From: Acinetobacter sp. ANC 3813
GTDB lineage: Bacteria > Pseudomonadota > Gammaproteobacteria > Pseudomonadales > Moraxellaceae
Length of the DNA: 64,000 nucleotides
Direction: 5' to 3'
NCBI RefSeq assembly: GCF_002135435.1
Contig: NZ_NEGK01000002.1
Span: 382,067-446,066, forward strand
The position numbers were made by a program, and so were the translations under genes. Each line of letters starts with the position of its first letter. Position 1 is the first letter of the stretch. This document shows positions 58,010 through 64,000 of the stretch, piece by piece. The notes beneath the pieces were generated by a model, which was not told the DNA's origin, ran no database searches, and saw only the letters and a list, made by a program, of their open reading frames with translations.

Positions 58010-58594
58010 TTAAACCCTTAGCGCCTGCTTAATATAAAAACTCATCAGATCCGTTCTATCACCAACAGATTTTTGATAATAAGTTGAACTTAAAAGTAAC
58101 GAAGCGCCATATGTAATGGTCCACACATAAGACAAATAATCACGTACCGATATATGGCTTTCATAAGCGCTGAGGTGCTCTGAAACCAGCTCTTTCAGCT
58201 CCATAATGCGCTGCTCACGAATGCCATACAGCTCTTCAAATAATTTTTGCAGTTTGGTTTCGGTATTCGTAATACGCTCTTCTATTGCATGAAATAACAC
58301 TGTCCGATTGGACTCACGCATATGATAAAGCATATAAGTCGTTACGCTTTGCTCAATATCTTTTTTATAGTTTATGGCAAAATCCAGTAAGCGCTTTTCA
58401 TTTAAGATCAGCAGCTCAAGATATAGATGATTCTTACTGCTGAATGATTTATAAATTGTCCCTTTTGCCATATCTAATGCAGCTGCCAGTTCATGTATAG
58501 CAACTTCTTGATTGTTTTCAAGCACCAGCTTTTCTACGGTTTCAAGAATTTCCATTTTCTTTAAAAAACTCTTTTGTTGGCGCAATAAACCCAT
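58010..58594 (-). CDS. TetR/AcrR-family regulator
   Basis: A 194-residue repressor with an N-terminal helix-turn-helix (HELAAALDMAKGTIYKSFSSKNHLYLEL) and a helical ligand-binding domain. GGAAAG precedes the ATG. No intact target gene is divergent: the 770 bases upstream hold only a short remnant. The ligand and targets are unknown. Confidence 0.9.
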   Translation of the reverse strand: MGLLRQQKSFLKKMEILETVEKLVLENNQEVAIHELAAALDMAKGTIYKSFSSKNHLYLELLILNEKRLLDFAINYKKDIEQSVTTYMLYHMRESNRTVLFHAIEERITNTETKLQKLFEELYGIREQRIMELKELVSEHLSAYESHISVRDYLSYVWTITYGASLLLSSTYYQKSVGDRTDLMSFYIKQALRV

Positions 58595-58737
58595 ATTCTT
58601 TCCATGAACTAGAAAATTTTAATTTTTTCTGTATTGAACGCCCGACCACAATATTTCAAAAACTTAAAACAATGATGAGTCATATGAATACGAAAAAATA
58701 ATTTAAGTGCAGCAAGCACAGCTGTCAAGCTAACTTG

Positions 58738-58836
58738 ACTTATTTAAACACCCTCATCAGCCATGTCTACCCTAAATACGGCTTGAAGCAGCCAGATGAT
58801 TACTTAATGTACAAATCCATTAAGGCTGTTCATTAA
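58738..58836 (+). pseudogene. Possible 3' remnant of a deleted gene
   Basis: A protein-like tail with Tyr, Pro and charged residues (HVYPKYGLKQPDDYLMYKS) runs to a TAA at 58834-58836. No start codon or homologous upstream region is present. It sits where the divergent target of the TetR regulator would be expected. The frame is too short to exclude chance. Confidence 0.3.
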
Positions 58837-59302
58837 TGACTAATTTTTTTCCGCATTGACCACTTTGCATAATAAGAATACTTATTTAAGTACCAATTCC
58901 TTTCTTTTTACAGTTGTGCAAAATCAATAACGACTTGAACAACTATTGTTATTTCATCCAGATATTTTTCTATTTTGGGATTAAAAGAGACTACATAAAC
59001 CATGAGAAATTGGTTCTCAAATAAGCATGGAGCGTGACAAATCATTAAAAAGCCCAAATCGATTGGTCTGGTTTTTTATTAGCAGGACAAAACAATGATT
59101 TATATAAAATAAAAGAGAACATATCGTACAGGTAAGCTAGGAGTTTCATTTCTCTGCGGAATTTAGTGTCCAGTAAAATATAAAATCGTTTTAATCACGG
59201 ATCATTACATAAAAATTCATGCATTCCGTCTCAGCTAAACGAGATGATAGAAAATATGTTCGAAGCTCAATACAGTTTGTATTAAAAAATAACGGCAATA
59301 AA

Positions 59303-59332
59303 AAAGCCTTAATTATTTTGAATTAAGGCTTT
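59303..59332 (-). terminator. Terminator of the tRNA array
   Basis: Perfect 12-base stem AAAGCCTTAATT / AATTAAGGCTTT with six-base loop; on the minus strand it is followed by TTTTTT. Confidence 0.88.
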
Positions 59333-59364
59333 AGACTTCAAATGAAGTTTATAAGTATAAAATA

Positions 59365-59450
59365 TGGTGGGGATAGAGAGACTCGAACTCTCACGCCCAG
59401 AAGGCGCTGCGACCTGAACACAGTGCGTCTACCAATTCCGCCATATCCCC
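59365..59450 (-). tRNA. tRNA-Leu (CAG)
   Basis: Full cloverleaf with a long variable arm typical of class II tRNA. Anticodon stem CTGTG / CGCAG encloses TTCAGGT, giving anticodon CAG (reads CUG). The 3' CCA is encoded. A good promoter, TTTACA - 16 bases - TATAAC (59484-59489 and 59462-59467), lies just upstream, so it may be transcribed on its own. Confidence 0.95.
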
Positions 59451-59461
59451 GTAGGTCGCCA

Positions 59462-59489
59462 GTTATATATCTATAATTGGACTTGTAAA
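59462..59489 (-). promoter_or_regulatory. Promoter for tRNA-Leu (CAG)
   Basis: Minus-strand TTTACA at 59484-59489 and TATAAC at 59462-59467 with a 16-base spacer, about a dozen bases before the tRNA gene. Confidence 0.6.
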
Positions 59490-59546
59490 TCGAAAGCTTT
59501 ACCCTGCAATAAAAAGCAAGGCCTAATGCCCTGCTTTAATATTTGA

Positions 59547-59631
59547 TGGTGGGGACGGAGAGACTCGAACTCTCACACCTTGCGGCGCTGGAACCTAAAT
59601 CCAGTGCGTCTACCAATTTCGCCACGTCCCC
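59547..59631 (-). tRNA. tRNA-Leu (TAG)
   Basis: Class II tRNA; anticodon stem CTGGA / TCCAG encloses TTTAGGT, giving anticodon TAG (reads CUA and possibly other CUN). CCA is encoded. Identical to the copy at 59968. Confidence 0.95.
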
Positions 59632-59668
59632 ATCAGGGTTGCTAACACTAGGTCAGTCTTTTAAAGCT

Positions 59669-59742
59669 TGGCAGAGGATCAAGGACTCGAACCTTGACGA
59701 ACGGTTTTGGAGACCGTCATGCTACCATTACACCAATCCTCT
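59669..59742 (-). tRNA. tRNA-Trp (CCA)
   Basis: A 74-base cloverleaf with acceptor AGAGGAT / ATCCTCT, discriminator G, encoded CCA, and anticodon loop CTCCAAA between ACGGT and ACCGT, giving anticodon CCA. Identical to the copy at 60090. Confidence 0.92.
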
Positions 59743-59779
59743 ATTTTCTTAACTCTTAAGCATACGCTTAAGCTTTAAG

Positions 59780-59864
59780 TGGTGGGGACGGAGAGACTCG
59801 AACTCTCACACCTCGCGGCGCTGGAACCTAAATCCAGTGCGTCTACCAATTTCGCCACGTCCCC
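59780..59864 (-). tRNA. tRNA-Leu (TAG), variant
   Basis: As the neighbouring Leu tRNA, but with one base change in the variable arm (CTCGCGG instead of CTTGCGG on the plus strand). CCA is encoded. Confidence 0.95.
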
Positions 59865-59932
59865 ATAGGGTGCCAGTTATCATAAAATAAATGGACTTTC
59901 TTTACATTGTTGCTTCAAAATCCCGCAATAAA

Positions 59933-59958
59933 AAAGCAAGGTAAATTGACCTTGCTTT
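59933..59958 (-). terminator. Terminator between the duplicated tRNA units
   Basis: Perfect ten-base stem AAAGCAAGGT / ACCTTGCTTT, with T-run on the minus strand, follows the upstream three-tRNA unit. A similar but imperfect hairpin follows the other unit near 59512-59537. Confidence 0.75.
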
Positions 59959-59967
59959 AATACTTGA

Positions 59968-60052
59968 TGGTGGGGACGGAGAGACTCGAACTCTCACACC
60001 TTGCGGCGCTGGAACCTAAATCCAGTGCGTCTACCAATTTCGCCACGTCCCC
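59968..60052 (-). tRNA. tRNA-Leu (TAG)
   Basis: Identical to the gene at 59547-59631; anticodon TAG, CCA encoded. Confidence 0.95.
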
Positions 60053-60089
60053 ATCAGGGTTGCTAACACTAGGTCAGTCTTTTAAAGCT

Positions 60090-60163
60090 TGGCAGAGGAT
60101 CAAGGACTCGAACCTTGACGAACGGTTTTGGAGACCGTCATGCTACCATTACACCAATCCTCT
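60090..60163 (-). tRNA. tRNA-Trp (CCA)
   Basis: Identical to the gene at 59669-59742; anticodon CCA, discriminator G, CCA encoded. Confidence 0.92.
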
Positions 60164-60200
60164 ATTTTCTTAACTCTTAAGCATACGCTTAAGCTTTAAG

Positions 60201-60285
60201 TGGTGGGGACGGAGAGACTCGAACTCTCACACCTCGCGGCGCTGGAACCTAAATCCAGTGCGTCTACCAATTTCGCCACGTCCCC
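60201..60285 (-). tRNA. tRNA-Leu (TAG), variant
   Basis: Identical to the gene at 59780-59864. It is the first gene of the array in the direction of transcription. Confidence 0.95.
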
Positions 60286-60298
60286 AATGGCTGTGTAT

Positions 60299-60325
60299 AT
60301 TATAGAGAGAACCTGCACATGACAA
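60299..60325 (-). promoter_or_regulatory. Promoter of the tRNA array
   Basis: Minus-strand TTGTCA (60320-60325) and consensus TATAAT (60299-60304) with a short 15-base spacer, or TAATAT at 17 bases, lie just before the first tRNA gene. Confidence 0.6.
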
Positions 60326-60337
60326 GCCTTTTTTCTA

Positions 60338-60380
60338 AAAAAGGTTTTTGATTGCTTAAATAAAAATCAAAAACCTTTTT
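60338..60380. terminator. Bidirectional terminator after the kinase-like gene
   Basis: Perfect 16-base stem AAAAAGGTTTTTGATT / AATCAAAAACCTTTTT with an 11-base loop and A/T tracts on both sides, located after the kinase-like gene and before the tRNA promoter. Confidence 0.85.
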
Positions 60381-60391
60381 TTGGTTTTTTC

Positions 60392-61243
60392 TTAAACAAT
60401 TTCAGTCATTAAGCACATTTTAATTTGAGAAAAATCACTTAATCTCAGCGTTTTTTGCCTTGCAAGCATGCGCTTCAATAAGGGCTCAAATGTTTTAAAT
60501 TGTTGTGGAAGATCAATAATTAACCGCTGACAATGCAAATATGCCCAATCTTCATAGGTTTTAGCCTGAAGCCTCTGCGCTGTCAGCCATTCTAAAAGCA
60601 CAATCCCCAGTGCATAAATATCACTTTGCAGACTTTTTATCTCACCATGAAACAGTTCAGGCGCCATATAGCGCGGTGTTGCATTCATTGCTGCTGCATG
60701 TGTGCTCCTGATTGGCATTGCCTGTTCAAAATCAATCAGTTTAATTTGGCTGTCATACTGAACAAAATGTTCGGCTTTTAAATCCGCATGCATCCATCCC
60801 AGCTGCGCCAGCTCATCCAAAACATTGACTGCCTGCATCATCAAAAATGAAATTTGGCTGACCGTCATTAAATTTGGATTTTGCTCAAACACAGACTGCG
60901 CATGCGGCAGCAGCAATGCTTGAGGATGTAATTGAACTGAAACCAACTCTAGCGGAAGTTGAGCAATAAAAAGAACCTGATACGGAAGTAAGAAATTGAG
61001 CTGCTGCTCTGACCATTGCTGATACAGCAGCAGCTCATGCTTAAATCCATCTTGAGCATGTATAAAGCCATCGGGCTGCATGTTCTGCGCTTTGAGCCAA
61101 AAAAATACAGGATCAATCAAAACCTGATGAGGAAGTGACATCTGATATAAATAGCGCCCAAAGTCCAAACTTCGGGCTTTACTTTTTAGATAATAGTCAG
61201 CCTTTAACAGTAAATTTGCATCAAACTGCAATAAATTCTGCAT
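60392..61243 (-). CDS. Protein kinase-like protein (Hanks-type C-lobe, DFE variant)
   Basis: A 283-residue protein. The C-lobe is clear: catalytic loop MHADLKAEHF (HAD at 152-154), metal motif LIDFEQA (DFE at 171-173 instead of DFG), activation-segment end ATPRYMAPE (APE at 194-196) and SDIYALGIVLLEWL. The N-lobe is not typical: I see no glycine-rich loop or obvious VAIK Lys. It may be an atypical kinase or pseudokinase. Its start overlaps the 3' end of the patatin gene by 23 bases, so the two proteins are probably made together. Confidence 0.85.
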   Translation of the reverse strand: MQNLLQFDANLLLKADYYLKSKARSLDFGRYLYQMSLPHQVLIDPVFFWLKAQNMQPDGFIHAQDGFKHELLLYQQWSEQQLNFLLPYQVLFIAQLPLELVSVQLHPQALLLPHAQSVFEQNPNLMTVSQISFLMMQAVNVLDELAQLGWMHADLKAEHFVQYDSQIKLIDFEQAMPIRSTHAAAMNATPRYMAPELFHGEIKSLQSDIYALGIVLLEWLTAQRLQAKTYEDWAYLHCQRLIIDLPQQFKTFEPLLKRMLARQKTLRLSDFSQIKMCLMTEIV

Positions 61244-62732
61244 TCTGCGGGTTCGTCTGATTTTGATAATTCAGCAATTCCAGGCAATGCTGAATGGTTT
61301 TCCCTACCCGTGCATGCGTTTCAATTAATGAAATTTTCGGCCACGTTGCCCGCTCGCCTTCACGCTGTAAAATTTTAAATAAATACGGACGCGGGTTTTG
61401 CAGCATATAGCTGTAATGACGCAGGCTATGTTTGCCAACAATATTCACATCACCATAATAGCGCTGATCCACCACACCATAGCCATGATCCAGCAAACGG
61501 CGGATTGGCGGCACGCTGCCTACACGCTCACGGGCAAAATCCATCACCCCTTTGGTTATAACCTTGCCTTGACGGCGGATAATCCGTTTAGGCCAGCTGA
61601 GCATATCCTTTCGGAACCGATCAATGTCATTTTGCATAAAAGGCACAATATGCGGATTCACCTGACTGGCAATGGTGTAATTAATATTGTACAGCCGTGC
61701 CATTTTTTCTTGCGGGAAGTCGCTGCGCACGCTGCCGTCTACCCAGCGTGTAGATGCCATATAAGGCGTATAATGACCGTCATAACGTTTGCTGGTCAGT
61801 TTAACGGGCGGGAATAAAATAGGCACAGCACATGATGCCAGTACCGCACTCCACACCAGCAAGTCTGGCGAAGTATAGGCATTCATAATGCGTGCATCTT
61901 GCGAAGCATCATAAGGCGCAACGGCAATATTAATATTCAAGCCTGAATTCTTCTGCGCCTCTGCAAAAGTCACATCACCTAAATTTTCTCTCAGGAACGT
62001 TTTTAAATATTGAACATCCGCTAAACCGCCATTGCCGCGCAGCAAGTCGCTTAATTTCCGAAAATGGAAAGCCTCACTATAAAAGTTATGTCCTTTTAAG
62101 ATTTCCATAAATTCAGATGGTTTAGATACCCCAAGCATGCCTGTCATAATGGCGCCAGCACTGGAGCCAGAAAGCACTTTAGGCATTAGATCCTGTTCCA
62201 TCAGCGCCTTGCATACGCCTGTATGAAACAGTCCAAGGGTTGAACCGCCAGAAAACATCAATGCGGGCTGCCCAAAGGCTTTTTGGCAATGCTCAAAAAA
62301 TGTAATTTTTTCTGCAGAAGTTAAGCATTCACATTGTTCAGAAGCAATAAAAGCAAGGCTTTCACTGACTTCAGAGACATAGTCTTCAATAATTTTTTTT
62401 GTGCCAAAAAAAGTCACCGTAAATAAAAGCGGATGCGCAATATTGGCAATATCGTAAGTTAAGCCTTCACTTAAAATATACATTAAGTCTCGGGTGCGCT
62501 TCTGCTGCCGGTAGCGCTTTAGCATAGACAATCGATGAGCAATAATTTCAGCGTCAAAATACGGGGAACAATTGTCCAGTTTCCACTCTTGTGCACCTGA
62601 TTCTTCATCGATTTTTAGCGCAATTGTTTTCCATTCTTCATAGCTGTCCGCTGTTTCCAGCTGCCGGTGCAATTTTTTTATACGATACGCTTGATGCGGG
62701 TTAATTTCCCGAGCAAAATCTTTTAATAGCAT
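61221..62732 (-). CDS. Patatin-like phospholipase with DUF3336 domain
   Basis: A 503-residue lipid acyl hydrolase. After an N-terminal DUF3336 region (about residues 1-140, hydrophobic part near 90-110), the patatin domain has the oxyanion motif SGGSTLGLFHTG, the nucleophile motif GSSAGA and the Asp of the dyad in WVDGSVRSD. Eukaryotic DUF3336-patatin proteins are triacylglycerol lipases, so a role in storage lipid or phospholipid turnover is likely. It is the first gene of a two-gene operon with the kinase-like gene. Confidence 0.92.
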   Translation of the reverse strand: MLLKDFAREINPHQAYRIKKLHRQLETADSYEEWKTIALKIDEESGAQEWKLDNCSPYFDAEIIAHRLSMLKRYRQQKRTRDLMYILSEGLTYDIANIAHPLLFTVTFFGTKKIIEDYVSEVSESLAFIASEQCECLTSAEKITFFEHCQKAFGQPALMFSGGSTLGLFHTGVCKALMEQDLMPKVLSGSSAGAIMTGMLGVSKPSEFMEILKGHNFYSEAFHFRKLSDLLRGNGGLADVQYLKTFLRENLGDVTFAEAQKNSGLNINIAVAPYDASQDARIMNAYTSPDLLVWSAVLASCAVPILFPPVKLTSKRYDGHYTPYMASTRWVDGSVRSDFPQEKMARLYNINYTIASQVNPHIVPFMQNDIDRFRKDMLSWPKRIIRRQGKVITKGVMDFARERVGSVPPIRRLLDHGYGVVDQRYYGDVNIVGKHSLRHYSYMLQNPRPYLFKILQREGERATWPKISLIETHARVGKTIQHCLELLNYQNQTNPQNAEFIAV

Positions 62733-62912
62733 ATCTATTCCTCAGCGCTGACTCTTATTGGCTGCATCTCAGTGCAAACTCAACTGTTGCAAAATTTTAC
62801 CACTAATTCAATAGAGAATAATTTTCTTTAATTGTCTCTTCAAGCATAAATACTATACATTATTATAATCAAGCCAATTTACTTCTCTGATTAATTACAA
62901 GCTGAAAATCTC

Positions 62913-63785
62913 ATGCCAACCATTGATTTACCAGATAATATTTTAGATTCTCTTTCAACTGTACTTTTACAATTACAGCAAAGCCTGCCAAAAGTTAAAG
63001 AAGCGCCAGATTTTTCTGCAATAGCCTATATATGGCAGGATCAGCAGCTCAAAGCTATCGATCAGCCTAAAAAAATGTATTTGGAAGATTTGAAAGGAAT
63101 TGAACGCCAAAAAGATAAAGTCATTCAAAATACGTTGCAATTTTTAAAAGGCTTTCCAGCCAATGATGTTTTGCTGACAGGATCACGCGGTACAGGTAAA
63201 TCATCCATTGTCCGCGCTCTGCTGACAGAATATGAATCTGCCGGTTTGCGTCTAATAGAAATTGAACGCGATGATTTATCTGACTTGCCTGAAATTCAAA
63301 AACTGATTGCCAATCGCCCAGAAAAATTTATCGTGTATTGTGACGATCTAGCATTCAATGCAGAAGATGAAAATTACCGCAGTTTAAAAAGTGTTTTAGA
63401 TGGCTCATTACAGTCAGGTTCCAGCAATTTCATTATTTATGCAACCAGTAACCGACGCCACCTTTTACCTGAGTTTATGCATGAAAATACGCCAGTGACC
63501 AAAGTGGATGTTCCTCAATACACAGAACTGCATCCACAAGAAGCGATTGAAGAAAAAATTTCATTGTCTGACCGTTTTGGTTTATGGCTTTCTTTCTACC
63601 CAATGGACCAAAATCTGTATTTAGAGATTGTTGAACACTATTTAGCAAAAGCAGCAATGCCTTATACAGAAGAAACCCGTGCTGAGGCTCTAAGATGGTG
63701 CCAAAGCCGCGGGCAACGCTCAGGCCGTGCAGCTTATCAATTTTCAAAACATTGGATTGGTTCGCAGCAGTTGAAAGCGGTTTAA
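62913..63785 (+). CDS. DUF815 family AAA-type ATPase
   Basis: A 290-residue P-loop ATPase. The N terminus is helical, followed by LKGIERQKDKVIQNT, Walker A GSRGTGKSS near residue 92, Walker B FIVYCDDLAF, and a sensor-like IIYATSNRRHLLPE. This order defines the DUF815 family. The function is unknown. It is divergent from the patatin gene and has no partner in the window. Confidence 0.9.
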   Translation: MPTIDLPDNILDSLSTVLLQLQQSLPKVKEAPDFSAIAYIWQDQQLKAIDQPKKMYLEDLKGIERQKDKVIQNTLQFLKGFPANDVLLTGSRGTGKSSIVRALLTEYESAGLRLIEIERDDLSDLPEIQKLIANRPEKFIVYCDDLAFNAEDENYRSLKSVLDGSLQSGSSNFIIYATSNRRHLLPEFMHENTPVTKVDVPQYTELHPQEAIEEKISLSDRFGLWLSFYPMDQNLYLEIVEHYLAKAAMPYTEETRAEALRWCQSRGQRSGRAAYQFSKHWIGSQQLKAV

Positions 63786-63844
63786 GTCAACAAACACAAA
63801 GCATTTCATTTCCGTTATTCCCCCTTGTAATTTATCGTTACGTA

Positions 63845-63871
63845 GCCCAGCTCATACAATATAGGCTGGGC
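63845..63871. other. Weak hairpin after the DUF815 gene
   Basis: Seven-base stem GCCCAGC / GCTGGGC with 13-base loop and no T-run. Nothing else is visible from here to the window end. Confidence 0.4.
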
Positions 63872-64000
63872 GATACGATTGATCTGTCTATAAATAAATC
63901 ACACCCTAGCCTGCCTCTAAATTCAATTATTGAATTAAGCGAATAAAAAACAGATATAAGAATTTCATTAAAACCAGATTCACTTTCATTTTACTTAATA

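Larger units (their letters stand above)
58595..59364. other. Non-coding stretch with a possible gene tail
   Basis: Upstream of the TetR gene and downstream of the tRNA array. Besides the short frame at 58738-58836 and the tRNA terminator at 59303-59332, it holds a weak hairpin (59046-59080) and no gene. Confidence 0.5.
59532..59865. repeat. Tandem duplication, copy 1 (tRNA Leu-Trp-Leu unit)
   Basis: This 334-base segment recurs at 59953-60286 with a constant 421-base offset. I find one difference (59542 T versus 59963 C). It contains three tRNA genes. Confidence 0.95.
59953..60286. repeat. Tandem duplication, copy 2 (tRNA Leu-Trp-Leu unit)
   Basis: Second copy of the 334-base unit; see copy 1. 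The flanks differ immediately outside these borders. Confidence 0.95.

Noticed and set aside
59543..60173. Two identical 69-codon frames on the plus strand starting MMVGTERLELSHLAALEPKS
   Set aside because: They are antisense to the Leu and Trp tRNA genes and exist only because the tRNA unit is duplicated; this kind of false protein is a known annotation artefact.
63695..63946. 83-codon frame after the DUF815 gene
   Set aside because: Mostly overlaps the end of the DUF815 gene in another frame and has no start signal.

Overview
The window looks like a chromosomal segment of an Acinetobacter species (Gammaproteobacteria, Moraxellaceae). The DNA is AT-rich, the codon usage and protein families are typical of that genus, and the layout includes a pgaBCD poly-N-acetylglucosamine locus, an archaic (Csu-like) chaperone-usher pilus cluster, a DesT/DesC/DesB-type desaturase locus, rapA, and hemL next to thiE. 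I cannot fix the species from sequence alone. No gene is cut by either window edge.

Layout. 0-5 kb: small metabolic and envelope genes (class I glutamine amidotransferase, LysE exporter, YceI, GNAT) and a broken putative secreted-protein gene. 5-12 kb: tkt and metK, divergent across a 0.7 kb gap, an SMI1/KNR4-like gene with an in-frame GATGAA microsatellite, a small lipoprotein, a VIT-family transporter and a YeeE/YedE transporter. 12-18 kb: a lipoprotein, a two-gene DUF4130/radical-SAM putative DNA repair pair, nitronate monooxygenase and dusB. 18-22 kb: pgaBCD, but no pgaA. 22-27 kb: a DUF1615 lipoprotein overlapping a HAD phosphatase, then the desaturase, its reductase and a divergent TetR regulator. 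27-34 kb: an orphan LuxR-type response regulator, a truncated IS5-family element with an adjacent inverted repeat, and a four-gene pilus cluster without an evident tip adhesin.

34-44 kb: alpha/beta hydrolase, orphan PAAR protein, rapA, rluA, a degenerate isochorismatase fused to a carrier domain, GlcG/HbpS-like protein, hemL, thiE, and a structured 650 bp gap. 44-50 kb: two tandem CYTH/CHAD proteins (the first with a degraded CHAD domain), hypotheticals and an amidohydrolase. 50-58 kb: a periplasmic M16 protease behind a Fur-box-like operator, PhzF, a TcyP-type transporter, flavin reductase, glyoxalase II and small genes. 58-60.4 kb: a TetR regulator, a likely gene remnant and seven tRNA genes, six of them in a recent 334 bp tandem duplication. 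60.4-64 kb: a patatin-like phospholipase overlapping a kinase-like gene with DFE in place of DFG, and a DUF815 ATPase.

Most genes are housekeeping and separated by clear intrinsic terminators. The parts that deserve a second look are the patatin/kinase pair, the Fur-box M16 protease, the carrier-protein fusion, the degraded CHAD paralogue, the pga locus without pgaA, the minimal pilus cluster with its flanking IS scar, and the tRNA duplication. I did not find a CRISPR array, prophage, integron or a recognisable complete new defence system.
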